DNA of 64,000 nucleotides, from the NCBI RefSeq assembly GCF_039541915.1, contig NZ_BAABHD010000027.1, positions 120,011 to 184,010 on the forward strand. Direction: 5' to 3'. The first letter of the stretch is position 1; each line of letters opens with the position of its first letter. The notes beneath the pieces were generated by a model, which was not told where the DNA came from, searched no databases, and was given only the letters and a program-made list of their open reading frames with translations. The stretch is from Nibrella saemangeumensis. GTDB lineage: Bacteria; Bacteroidota; Bacteroidia; Cytophagales; Spirosomataceae. This document shows positions 43,848 through 52,121 of this stretch, piece after piece. Position numbers and translations under genes: made by a program.

Positions 43848-45749
43848 ATGGAGAATTTTGTGGTGTCGGCCCGGAAGTACCGTCCGGCTACCTTTGATAC
43901 GGTAGTTGGGCAGGGGCATATTACAACAACGCTGAAAAATGCCATTCGTACCAATCACCTGGCGCAGGCGTTCTTGTTTTGTGGTCCGCGGGGGGTTGGC
44001 AAAACGACCTGTGCGCGTATTCTGGCGAAAACCATCAACTGCCAGAACCTGACCGAAGACGTAGAGCCCTGCAACCAGTGCGAGTCCTGCGTCAGCTTCA
44101 ACCAGAGTGCTTCCTTTAACATTCACGAACTCGACGCGGCTTCCAATAACTCCGTCGAGGACATCCGGAACCTGATCGATCAGGTGCGGTATCCGCCCCA
44201 GTCGGGCCGGTACAAAATCTACATCATTGATGAGGTGCATATGCTCTCGCAGGCCGCTTTCAACGCCTTTCTGAAGACGCTGGAGGAGCCCCCTTCGTAC
44301 GCCATTTTTATTCTGGCTACCACCGAGAAGCATAAGATTCTGCCGACTATCCTGTCGCGCTGCCAGATCTTTGACTTCAACCGGATTCAGCCCAAAGATA
44401 TTGCCGACCACCTGGACAACATTGCCCGGAAGGAAGACATTGGGACCGAATACGAAGCGCTGGAACTGATTGCCCAGAAAGCCGACGGTGGTCTGCGCGA
44501 TGCCCTGTCGATGTTCGACCTGAACGTTACCTTCTCGGCCGACCGCACCATTCGGTACAAGGAAGTGCTGGATAACCTGCACATTCTGGATTACGATTAT
44601 TACTTCCGCCTGACCGACCTACTGCTGGACGGCAACCTGCCGCAAAGCCTGCTGACGCTGGATGAGATTCTGCGCAAAGGGTTCGACGGTCATCAGTTCG
44701 TGGTCGGCCTAAACCGCCATTTCCGCGACCTGCTGGTTTGTAAGGATGCCGCCACGGTGCAACTCCTTCAGGTTACCGAAAGCGTACAGCGCAAATACCT
44801 GGAACAGGCCGCCCGCGCCCCAATGTCGTTCCTGCTCTCCGGCCTTAGCATTGGCGGACAGTGTGATCTGACCTATAAAGCCGCCAAAGATCAGCGTCTG
44901 CATACGGAGTTATGCCTGATGAAGCTGGCGAATCTGCGTAATGTGCTCAACTGGGACACCCTGCCCGAGCTACCTGTTAATGGTGAACACCATACTGGAG
45001 CTGTAAAAAAAAACGGCATACCAGCCCCTAGTGGTCAGTCTTCAGTAGGCAGTGAGCAGTGGCGGTCCGACACCGGTGGTTTGCCAGTAAGTAATGGGCC
45101 GTCTGCTGGAAGTAAACCCCTGGAATTAGAGCATCAGCCGATTACGAGTGAGCCCGTGAATGGGTACACCCCATTGGGCAACGGCAACGGGCATTCGGCT
45201 GCTTTGCCGGTCACAAACGGTACTGCCGTTGCGGCCCAACCAACGGCCACCGCCATACCACCTGCGCGTCCGGCCCTGCCGACCAGCAGCCGCTTGCGCT
45301 CTACCGTCAACCTGGCACCCAATGCCGCAGCCAACGGAAAAGCGGAGGCACCGACAGCCACGCTGGCCCCGCCCAAACCCGACAAGCCCTTTATTGTAGA
45401 GCAGCTCAAAGCCGCCTGGGCCTCGTTTGCCAAGATCCGTCAGGCACAGAACGACTCCATGAGTGAGCAGTTGATCCTGAACCGGGAGATTGCACTCGAC
45501 GGTACCACCATCCACATTGTGCTGGATAACCGCCTGCAAGCCGACCTGATGAACGAAATCAAGCCGGATCTGCTGGGTTACCTGCGCGAGAACCTGCAAA
45601 ACAGCAAGATTCAGGTAGAGCACCGCGTGGAAGTACTGGAAACAAAAAAAATGATCTACTCCCCCCAGGACAAATTCAATTACCTGGCTCAGAAAAACCC
45701 GGCCCTGCACGACCTCAGAAAGGCGTTGGGGTTAGAGGTGGATTATTAA
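43848..45749 (+). CDS. dnaX: DNA polymerase III subunit tau/gamma
   Basis: This is the clamp-loader ATPase of the replisome. From ATG 43848 the full product has 633 residues: AAA+ domain with Walker A GPRGVGKTTCA, zinc-binding cysteines (CQNLTEDVEPCNQCESC), DEVHML and the sensor ILSRCQIF. A domain III and a Gly/Asn/Ala/Pro-rich linker (about 380-510) follow, then a tau-type C-terminal domain. A run of nine A residues occurs at codons 386-389, and both other frames stop within 6-11 codons, so a gamma form of about 394-399 residues is possible. A CAGTNNN heptad array follows it in frame. Confidence 0.96.
   Translation: MENFVVSARKYRPATFDTVVGQGHITTTLKNAIRTNHLAQAFLFCGPRGVGKTTCARILAKTINCQNLTEDVEPCNQCESCVSFNQSASFNIHELDAASNNSVEDIRNLIDQVRYPPQSGRYKIYIIDEVHMLSQAAFNAFLKTLEEPPSYAIFILATTEKHKILPTILSRCQIFDFNRIQPKDIADHLDNIARKEDIGTEYEALELIAQKADGGLRDALSMFDLNVTFSADRTIRYKEVLDNLHILDYDYYFRLTDLLLDGNLPQSLLTLDEILRKGFDGHQFVVGLNRHFRDLLVCKDAATVQLLQVTESVQRKYLEQAARAPMSFLLSGLSIGGQCDLTYKAAKDQRLHTELCLMKLANLRNVLNWDTLPELPVNGEHHTGAVKKNGIPAPSGQSSVGSEQWRSDTGGLPVSNGPSAGSKPLELEHQPITSEPVNGYTPLGNGNGHSAALPVTNGTAVAAQPTATAIPPARPALPTSSRLRSTVNLAPNAAANGKAEAPTATLAPPKPDKPFIVEQLKAAWASFAKIRQAQNDSMSEQLILNREIALDGTTIHIVLDNRLQADLMNEIKPDLLGYLRENLQNSKIQVEHRVEVLETKKMIYSPQDKFNYLAQKNPALHDLRKALGLEVDY
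45005..45013 (+). promoter_or_regulatory. A9 slippery run in dnaX, candidate gamma-producing site
   Basis: Zero-frame codons are GTA AAA AAA AAC. The run contains A AAA AAC, a classic -1 slippery heptamer. With one extra A (or -1 slip) the frame reads K-R-H-T-S-P then TAG. With one A lost it reads T-A-Y-Q-P-L-V-V-S-L-Q then TAG. The site lies between domain III and the tau-specific part, where gamma ends in other bacteria. Confidence 0.6.
45029..45063 (+). repeat. In-frame CAGTNNN heptad array inside dnaX
   Basis: Five successive 7-mers, TAGTGGT CAGTCTT CAGTAGG CAGTGAG CAGTGGC, encode part of the Ser/Gly/Gln linker. The units match those in the intergenic array at 6391-6486. Its third unit supplies the TAG that ends one alternative reading frame of the A9 site. 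Confidence 0.75.
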
Positions 45750-46747
45750 AAAGACAAGACTGTTTTCGGATTCTCCTCCAGCAACAGCTTCCAATCTTTT
45801 TTGGTAAAGCCCTGCCTGTTCAGATCAGGCATCAGGCGTTTAAAGAGAACGGTATAATCGCGGCTGACGGGACCGCCATCCGGCTTGGCAGGGTCGTACC
45901 AGCCGGCATCGTGCGAGAGTAAAGTCCGGTGCAGCAATTTGTTCTCCTTCATCAGCAGCAACGTTTCGGCGTATTTGTCTACATTACCGCTATCCAGTCC
46001 ATCCAGGCTCACCCAGGCCCCTTCGCGGACGGCGCGGGCGTAATGCACCATGTTCTGTCCCTGAGCATGTACCCACACAAAAGCGCTGGGGTTAACTCCC
46101 TCCTGCTTCAGAATCTCAATCTGCTCAAAAGCCGGTACATAGGGGCCGGTATGTGAGTAGATGGTGAGACCAGTGCGTTTGTGGGTGCGGGCGGCTGCCG
46201 TTACCAGTTTCCTGTGCAGGTCGGATAAGGGGCCGGGGTTTACGCTGATCTTCATGAAGCCGGGCCGGATACCAGTACTTTCGATACCGTTTTCGTACTC
46301 AGCCACCCAGCGGTCGGCGAGCTGGTCGGCGGTTTCGGTAAAGGCGTGGGGCGGCAGGAATTTATTGTCGACGGCTCCGTAATAGCCGACATTGGTAATG
46401 ATCTGAATGCCGGAGCGTTCGGACAGCTCGCTGAGCAATAACGGGTCTTTGCCCAGGTAGGAGGGCGTACACTCCACCAGGGTGCGACAACCCAGCCGTT
46501 TCAGCTCCTGCAGATACGGTAGCATCCGGGCTACTACGGCAGCCCGTTTCCAGCGGTGTGGTCCGGTCTCGCTGGCCCCAATAAAATCGACCAGAATGTG
46601 CTCGTGAATCAGCGTAAGTCCCAGCTGATTGGTCCTGATGGGGCCGCGAACCGTATGCACAATGCCTGATGGTTTCAGCGCCGGCAAGATCAGACTGCCT
46701 GCGGTAGCTTTCAGAAAACAGCGCCGGGTGTATCTTTCCTTTCCCAT
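45746..46747 (-). CDS. Exported phosphotriesterase-family hydrolase
   Basis: This 333-residue protein starts with a Tat-like leader (RRCFLKATAGSLILP) and has the complete binuclear metal site of the phosphotriesterase family: HEH in LTLIHEH, a Lys in GFMKIS (carboxylated bridge), His in IYSHTG and VWVHAQG, and Asp in LSHDAGWY. Bacterial members are more often lactonases or other hydrolases than true phosphotriesterases. It overlaps the dnaX 3' end by 4 bases on the opposite strand. The TPR gene upstream ends 8 bases before it, so the two may be one unit. Confidence 0.9.
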   Translation of the reverse strand: MGKERYTRRCFLKATAGSLILPALKPSGIVHTVRGPIRTNQLGLTLIHEHILVDFIGASETGPHRWKRAAVVARMLPYLQELKRLGCRTLVECTPSYLGKDPLLLSELSERSGIQIITNVGYYGAVDNKFLPPHAFTETADQLADRWVAEYENGIESTGIRPGFMKISVNPGPLSDLHRKLVTAAARTHKRTGLTIYSHTGPYVPAFEQIEILKQEGVNPSAFVWVHAQGQNMVHYARAVREGAWVSLDGLDSGNVDKYAETLLLMKENKLLHRTLLSHDAGWYDPAKPDGGPVSRDYTVLFKRLMPDLNRQGFTKKDWKLLLEENPKTVLSF

Positions 46748-46755
46748 ACGTTTAA

Positions 46756-47865
46756 CTAGCTTTTGGAATAGGCTTTGGCTTCCTGGTGAATTATCCGGTA
46801 CTCAGCCATGTCAGCAGCTTTTTTATAATAAGCCTTAGCCTGGTTCCGATTACCGGCGCGGGCGGCAATGCGGGCCAGCCCGGCATAGGCGAAGGCGTGA
46901 TACTCCTTTGTATTTGCTACATCAAACGGCATTCTGAGAGCTGCCTGGTAACTCTCAGCGGCTGCTTTGTCGTTTTTGGCCTCCTTTTCCAGCAACAGAC
47001 CCTCAAATACCTTTACCGCCATCGGCAGTATTTTCACCGGCGACTTTCTCAACCGCTCAATATGCGGCTCAGCTTCATTGTACCGGCCGGCCAGCAACAG
47101 GGCTTCAGCATGGCGCATCCGGTACAGCGGGTTATTCGGGTACTTATCGACCAGCCATTTGGAGTAAAGAGATGCCCGGTTTGGCTGGTTTTCGTTCTTC
47201 AGAAAAATCTGGGCTAGGTAATACGAGGCTTCCGGGCGGGTGAACAGCCCCCGCTTAACCGAAGTTTCCATCTGTCGAAGACCCTGCTGCATGTTCCCAC
47301 TCTGAAAAAAAAACATGAACGGTTTTACAACGGGGTGATCTTCCGGATAACGCTCCACATAATAATTATACAAACCGGTGGTGAAGTAAAACTCACCGTT
47401 TTTTTCCATCAGGTTGAAGCCATCGATCAGGTATCCATAGGCTTTTTTAGCCTCGCTGACGCCTTTTAGGAATTCCTCATCATAATGGTATTTGAGGGCC
47501 AGATAGCCGTGCGCTGTCAGGGCAAAAAACACCCCCTCGGGATCTTTCTTATCTTTGTCCAGCAGCTTTTTGGCCAACTCCAGGCTTTGCGTCAGGTATT
47601 GCGTATACTGGACGGTGGCGTTTCGGTTATCCGTTAACGGCAGATACTGCCACTGAATCTGAATGGCTTTCAGCATGGGGGCTACCGGATGTTGCGGGTA
47701 GCGGTTACGAACCTGACGGATGAACGGTTCTGCTTCGTCAAACTCGTAGTTGTAGATGTTGTCGAGCGCCGACAGAATGGTCTGCTGGATATCTTTATCC
47801 GTCAGGATTTGCCCCTGCGCCAGCGTGGGCATCCAGAGCAGCAGCCACAGCCCGAATTTTTTCAT
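46756..47865 (-). CDS. Exported TPR-repeat protein
   Basis: This 369-residue protein has a signal peptide (MKKFGLWLLLWMPTLAQG) and helical repeats throughout, with TPR-like units such as AEALLLAGRYNEAEPHIERL and YAGLARIAARAGNRNQAKAYYKKAADM. It probably acts as a periplasmic scaffold; the partner is unknown. Its codons for FMFFFQ near residue 185 include a run of nine T residues, a possible slippage site of no clear meaning. It is followed closely by the phosphotriesterase-like gene and diverges from the M16 peptidase gene. Confidence 0.82.
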   Translation of the reverse strand: MKKFGLWLLLWMPTLAQGQILTDKDIQQTILSALDNIYNYEFDEAEPFIRQVRNRYPQHPVAPMLKAIQIQWQYLPLTDNRNATVQYTQYLTQSLELAKKLLDKDKKDPEGVFFALTAHGYLALKYHYDEEFLKGVSEAKKAYGYLIDGFNLMEKNGEFYFTTGLYNYYVERYPEDHPVVKPFMFFFQSGNMQQGLRQMETSVKRGLFTRPEASYYLAQIFLKNENQPNRASLYSKWLVDKYPNNPLYRMRHAEALLLAGRYNEAEPHIERLRKSPVKILPMAVKVFEGLLLEKEAKNDKAAAESYQAALRMPFDVANTKEYHAFAYAGLARIAARAGNRNQAKAYYKKAADMAEYRIIHQEAKAYSKS

Positions 47866-47892
47866 TTGCCTTAGTGTTGAAAAAAGAGGTAG

Positions 47893-47924
47893 TTTGATAG
47901 TCTACAGGTCGCTCGTTACTTTTG
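47893..47924 (+). promoter_or_regulatory. Bacteroidota-type promoter of the M16 peptidase gene
   Basis: TTTG at 47893-47896, 20 bases, TACTTTTG at 47917-47924: an exact match to both boxes. The ATG at 47960 follows after a predicted leader of about 29 bases. Confidence 0.72.
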
Positions 47925-47959
47925 CTTTCCAATCGCTTCACCGCGGAAATCACAACCGA

Positions 47960-49204
47960 ATGATTCATTACGAACACTTTGTGTTAGATAACGGCTTGCA
48001 GGTATATGTCCACGAAGACGCCACCACGCCCATAGCCGCTGTAAATATACTCTATAACGTTGGTTCGCGCGACGAAGACCCCAACTGCACGGGGTTTGCG
48101 CACCTGTTTGAGCACCTGATGTTCGGGGGTTCTAAACATATACCTGCCTACGACGAGCCGCTCCAGAAAGTGGGGGGTGAAAACAACGCCTTCACCAGTC
48201 CGGATATCACCAATTATTACATCACCCTGCCGGCGGCCAATCTGGAGACGGCGTTCTGGCTGGAATCGGACCGGATGCTGAGCCTGTCGTTCGACCCGCA
48301 GGTGCTCGAAGTGCAGCAGAAAGTGGTTATTGAAGAGTTCAAGCAGCGGTACCTGAACCAGCCCTACGGCGATGTCTGGCTGAAGCTCCGGCCGCTGGCG
48401 TATCAGGTGCATCCGTACCAGTGGGCCACCATAGGCAAAGATATCCGCCATATCGAAGAGGCTACGCTGGACTACGTGCGGGACTTCTTTTATAAGTTTT
48501 ACCTGCCCAACAACGCCATCTTGGTGGTAGCCGGCAATGTGACGGTAGAGCAGGTGAAGCAGTTGTGCAAAAAGTGGTTTGAGCCCATACCGGCGGGTAC
48601 GCCCTACGGCCGCCAGTTGCCGCAGGAGCCGCAGCAGACCGAAGCCCGGTTTCTGGAAACGAGCGCCGACGTACCGCTGAACGCCCTATACAAGGTATAC
48701 CATATGCCCGGCCGGTTCGACAGCAATTTTTACACCACCGACCTGCTCAGTGATGTGCTGGGCCGGGGCAAATCGTCGCGGCTGTACCAGCGGCTGCTGA
48801 AGCAGGAGCCGATATTCAGCAACATCAATGCCCACATCACCTCCTCCCTTGACCCTGGCCTGCTGATCGTTCAGGGCACGCTGAACCAAGATGTGACGCT
48901 GGAAGAAGCCGACGCAGCCGTAGAAGCTCTGATGCAGGAGCTGATTGACCAGCCGGTTGGCGAAGACGAACTGAGCAAGGTAAAAAACCAGGCCGAAGCC
49001 ACGCTGGCTTTCTCGGAAGTAGAATTGCTGAACCGCGCCATGAACCTGGCGTATGCCGCCAACGCCGGTAATGCCGACCTGGTGAATCAGGAAGCCGAAA
49101 AAATTCAGGCCGTTTCCGTGGACGATATTCAGGCCGTGGCCGGGCAGGTGCTGCGGAAAACGAATTCATCGACAATGTACTACCGCGCCGAACCACAATC
49201 ATGA
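47960..49204 (+). CDS. M16 family zinc peptidase
   Basis: From ATG 47960 this has 414 residues; a longer in-frame start at 47756 would cover the promoter and the start of the divergent gene. The inverted zinc motif HLFEH (HxxEH) is in GFAHLFEHLMFGG, with the downstream Glu in VVIEEFKQRYLN. The N-terminal VNILYNVGSRDEDP is typical of the catalytic half. It is a single-half protein without a signal peptide, like PqqL/mitochondrial-processing-type cytoplasmic members that pair as dimers. The stop overlaps the ispF start (ATGA). Confidence 0.93.
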   Translation: MIHYEHFVLDNGLQVYVHEDATTPIAAVNILYNVGSRDEDPNCTGFAHLFEHLMFGGSKHIPAYDEPLQKVGGENNAFTSPDITNYYITLPAANLETAFWLESDRMLSLSFDPQVLEVQQKVVIEEFKQRYLNQPYGDVWLKLRPLAYQVHPYQWATIGKDIRHIEEATLDYVRDFFYKFYLPNNAILVVAGNVTVEQVKQLCKKWFEPIPAGTPYGRQLPQEPQQTEARFLETSADVPLNALYKVYHMPGRFDSNFYTTDLLSDVLGRGKSSRLYQRLLKQEPIFSNINAHITSSLDPGLLIVQGTLNQDVTLEEADAAVEALMQELIDQPVGEDELSKVKNQAEATLAFSEVELLNRAMNLAYAANAGNADLVNQEAEKIQAVSVDDIQAVAGQVLRKTNSSTMYYRAEPQS

Positions 49205-49680
49205 AAATACGCGTAGGACAGGGCTATGATGTCCACCAACTCGCCGAAGGCCGGGATTTCTGGCTCGGCGGTATAAAAATCCCCCATACCCACGGTCCTG
49301 TTGGCCATTCCGATGCCGATATTATCTGCCACGTGCTCTGCGATGCCCTGCTGGGGGCCGCCAACATGCGCAACATCGGCTACCACTTTTCCGACAAGGA
49401 CCCGCGCTGGAAAGGCGTTGACAGTAAGCTTTTGCTGGCCGAAGTCATGAACATGATTCGGGCGGCCGGTTATGAGGTCTCCAATGTGGATGTAACAGTC
49501 GTGCTCCAGGAGCCGAAACTGAACCCGCACATTCCGGCGATGAAGACCTGCCTGTCTGGCGTGATGCAGATCCCGGAGGAAGATATCTCGATTAAGGCGA
49601 CGACCTCGGAACATATGGGTTTTGTTGGCCGGCAAGAAGGTATAGCCGCCCATTGCGTGGCGCTGCTAGTTAACCCATAA
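49201..49680 (+). CDS. ispF: 2-C-methyl-D-erythritol 2,4-cyclodiphosphate synthase
   Basis: IspF makes the cyclic diphosphate intermediate of the MEP isoprenoid pathway. The 159-residue protein has the zinc ligands in GYDVHQL (DxH) and the motifs GHSDADIICHVLCDALLGAA, FSDKDPRWKG and ATTSEHMGFVGRQEGIAAH. Length is standard. It is translationally coupled to the M16 peptidase gene by a 4-base overlap. The short overlap is probably due to compaction rather than a shared pathway. Confidence 0.97.
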   Translation: MKIRVGQGYDVHQLAEGRDFWLGGIKIPHTHGPVGHSDADIICHVLCDALLGAANMRNIGYHFSDKDPRWKGVDSKLLLAEVMNMIRAAGYEVSNVDVTVVLQEPKLNPHIPAMKTCLSGVMQIPEEDISIKATTSEHMGFVGRQEGIAAHCVALLVNP

Positions 49681-49741
49681 TTTCGTAACTTGCTGGTTGC
49701 AGAACACCTGCCGAACTGATTTTAACTTTTTTATTTAGTAT

Positions 49742-50878
49742 ATGCGTTTTGTTTCCCCATTAACTACTGCGATCCTATCCTGTATTACCGTAGTAGCCCT
49801 GGCTCAACCACAGGCCAAGCAACCCGAGGCCCCACTGGGCTTTGAAGAATACGATCCGGTGTCGACCCTGAAAGTACCGGAACATAAGCTGACCCGCGCC
49901 AAATACCCGTTTATCGACGTTCACAACCATCAGTTCCAGATGGACAAGGGCGACCTGAACAAACTCATTGGCCAGATGGACAGCCTGAACATGGGTATTA
50001 TGGTTAATCTCAGCGGACGCGGCTTCACGGGTAACATGTCTGAAAGCACCGCCTTTTTTGACGGTGCCCTGTCAAACATCGGCCGGACCAATCCTAAGCG
50101 GCTGGTGCTGTTCACCAATATCGACTTCTCAAAGGTAGGTGAAAACGGCTGGGCCGATCGGGCCGTCAGAACGCTGGAAGAGGACGTAAAAAAAGGCGCT
50201 AAGGGTCTCAAAATTTACAAGAGCCTTGGCTTTAACGTGAAAGATGTTGACGGCAAACGTGTGCGCGTTGATGACCCGCGACTGGACCCGATCTGGGCCA
50301 AATGCGGCCAGTTGGGCGTTCCGGTCCTCATCCACACCGCCGATCCTAAATCCTTTTGGGATCCCATGGATCGATACAATGAGCGCTGGCTGGAGCTGAA
50401 ACTAAACCCCAACCGCAAACGCTCCGACAATAACCCGGTTGACTGGACGCAATTATTGACCGAGCAGCACAACGTTTTCCGCAAACATCCGAAAACCACG
50501 TTCATTAACGCCCATATGGGCTGGTACCCCAACGACCTAACGAAGCTGGACAGCCTGATGCAGGCGTTCCCGAACATGGTTGTTGAGATCGGTGCCGTCA
50601 TCGCCGAACTGGGCCGTCAGCCCCGTGCCGGCCGCCGGTTCTTTGAGAAGTACCAGGATCGGATTCTGTTCGGCAAGGATAGTTGGGTGCCGTCGGAATA
50701 CGCAACCTACTTCCGGGTGCTGGAAACCGACGACGAGTACTTCCCTTACCACAAAAAGTACCACGCTTTTTGGCGCATGTACGGCATGGCGCTGCCCGAT
50801 GAAGTCCTGAAAAAAGTGTATTACAAAAATGCCCTGCGCATTATTCCGGGGCTGGACAAATCGCAGTTTCCGCAGTAA
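49742..50878 (+). CDS. Exported amidohydrolase family (TIM-barrel) protein
   Basis: This 378-residue protein has a signal peptide (ending VVALAQ) and an amidohydrolase_2-type barrel: PFIDVHNHQFQ (HxH), VLIHTADPKSFWDP (His), FINAHMGWYPNDL (His) and ILFGKDSW (catalytic Asp). Family members are decarboxylases or hydrolases; the substrate is unknown. It stands alone with about 60 bases to ispF and is followed by the palindrome at 50890-50966. Confidence 0.88.
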   Translation: MRFVSPLTTAILSCITVVALAQPQAKQPEAPLGFEEYDPVSTLKVPEHKLTRAKYPFIDVHNHQFQMDKGDLNKLIGQMDSLNMGIMVNLSGRGFTGNMSESTAFFDGALSNIGRTNPKRLVLFTNIDFSKVGENGWADRAVRTLEEDVKKGAKGLKIYKSLGFNVKDVDGKRVRVDDPRLDPIWAKCGQLGVPVLIHTADPKSFWDPMDRYNERWLELKLNPNRKRSDNNPVDWTQLLTEQHNVFRKHPKTTFINAHMGWYPNDLTKLDSLMQAFPNMVVEIGAVIAELGRQPRAGRRFFEKYQDRILFGKDSWVPSEYATYFRVLETDDEYFPYHKKYHAFWRMYGMALPDEVLKKVYYKNALRIIPGLDKSQFPQ

Positions 50879-50889
50879 TATAGGCTTAT

Positions 50890-50966
50890 GTACGGCCCCC
50901 CGTCCCGGTGGTCCTTCCTCAATTACGCTTACTACCTAAATGGACCACCGGGACGGGGGTCCGTAC
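50890..50966. repeat. 25-bp inverted repeat ending 3 bases before a start codon
   Basis: The left arm at 50890-50914 and the right arm at 50942-50966 are reverse complements except for one base. Each begins or ends with GTACGG/CCGTAC and contains CCCGTCCCGGTGGTCC. The spacer is 27 bases. In RNA the right arm would cover the ribosome-entry region of the epimerase ATG at 50970. It has no T-tract. Confidence 0.92.
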
Positions 50967-50969
50967 AGC

Positions 50970-52070
50970 ATGCGCATTACCCACATCGACCTGTACCGCT
51001 ACGACATTCCGCTGAAAGCGCCGATTGCCATTTCGCTGGGTATCATTGACCATGCCCGAAACCTGCTGATTCGAATTCATACCGATGAGGGCCTTATTGG
51101 CTGGGGGGAGGGCTCACCGTTCTGGATGATCGTGGGCGAAACGCAGGCGTCGGGGCTGGCGGCCGCGCAGGACATGGCCCGGCTGCTGCTGGGCCGGAAT
51201 CCGCTCGATATCGAAGGGTGTCTGGAGGCCCTGCTCCGGTACCTGCCGGGTCACCCGACTACCCGCAGCGCGTTTGATATGGCCTTGTATGACCTGGCCG
51301 CCAAAGCCGCCAATATGCCGCTGTACCACCACCTGGGTGGATCAAAGCGCACGCTCACCACGGATGAAACCATCTACATTAATCCGGCCGAACGGATGGT
51401 AGAGGATGCGCTGCGCATTAAAGAAAAGGGCGGTGAGGCCGTAAAAGTAAAACTGGGTACCAACCGGCGAGACGATATTCGACGTGTGGAGGCTATCCGG
51501 CAGGCCATTGGCGACGAGATCCCCATCCGCACCGATGCTAACCAGGGCTGGGATACCGTTACAGCCTCCTCCGTGCTGCAAGCCATCGGTAACCTAAATG
51601 TCGAATACTGCGAACAGCCCATCAAACGCTGGGACATAACGGGTCTGAAACGGATACGGCAGCAATCGCCGGTACCGATCATGGCCGATGAGTCGCTGTT
51701 CGACTCCCGGGATGCCATCCGGCTGATGCGGGAAGAAGCCGTTGATTATTTCAACATCAAGCTCTCAAAAAGTGGGGGGATGTACGAGGCACTGAAGATA
51801 AACGCCATTGCCGAGGCTGCCGGTATTGCCTGCATGATCGGTTGCATGTCGGAATCGCGGCTGGCGATAACGGCCAACGCCCACTTTGCCTCTGCCCGTA
51901 CCAACGTTACCTTCTTCGACCTTGATGCACCCTTTGAGCACGCCCATGACCCCGTTACCGGCGGTGCGGTATACAATGGCTATCAGGTTGAGCTCCCCGA
52001 TAGTCCCGGTATTGGCGCCGAAGTAGACGGAGCCTTTCTACAGAAGCTCGATGTGGTAACCATTAGGTAA
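50970..52070 (+). CDS. Enolase-superfamily epimerase (dipeptide epimerase-like)
   Basis: From ATG 50970 this has 366 residues; an in-frame start at 50940 would translate the palindrome. The muconate-lactonising/mandelate-racemase pattern is present: catalytic Lys in AVKVKLGT, metal ligands Asp (RTDANQGW), Glu (EYCEQPI) and Asp (MADESLF), and the second Lys in NIKLSKSGG. The KxK and DES/KSGG set fits dipeptide (Ala-Glu type) epimerases, which recycle murein peptides. The substrate remains an inference. Confidence 0.9.
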   Translation: MRITHIDLYRYDIPLKAPIAISLGIIDHARNLLIRIHTDEGLIGWGEGSPFWMIVGETQASGLAAAQDMARLLLGRNPLDIEGCLEALLRYLPGHPTTRSAFDMALYDLAAKAANMPLYHHLGGSKRTLTTDETIYINPAERMVEDALRIKEKGGEAVKVKLGTNRRDDIRRVEAIRQAIGDEIPIRTDANQGWDTVTASSVLQAIGNLNVEYCEQPIKRWDITGLKRIRQQSPVPIMADESLFDSRDAIRLMREEAVDYFNIKLSKSGGMYEALKINAIAEAAGIACMIGCMSESRLAITANAHFASARTNVTFFDLDAPFEHAHDPVTGGAVYNGYQVELPDSPGIGAEVDGAFLQKLDVVTIR

Positions 52071-52081
52071 AGCAACCAACA

Positions 52082-52118
52082 GCAAAACGCCCCAACTTTC
52101 GAAGCTGGGGCGTTTTGC
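52082..52118. terminator. Bidirectional intrinsic terminator
   Basis: GCAAAACGCCCCAACTT pairs with AAGCTGGGGCGTTTTGC with a TCG loop and one mismatch. It lies between convergent epimerase and symporter genes, 12 bases after the first stop. Confidence 0.92.
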
Positions 52119-52121
52119 GTT

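Noticed and set aside
43836..44582. 248-codon open frame antisense to dnaX
   Set aside because: Mirror of the conserved AAA+ codons; no independent start signals.
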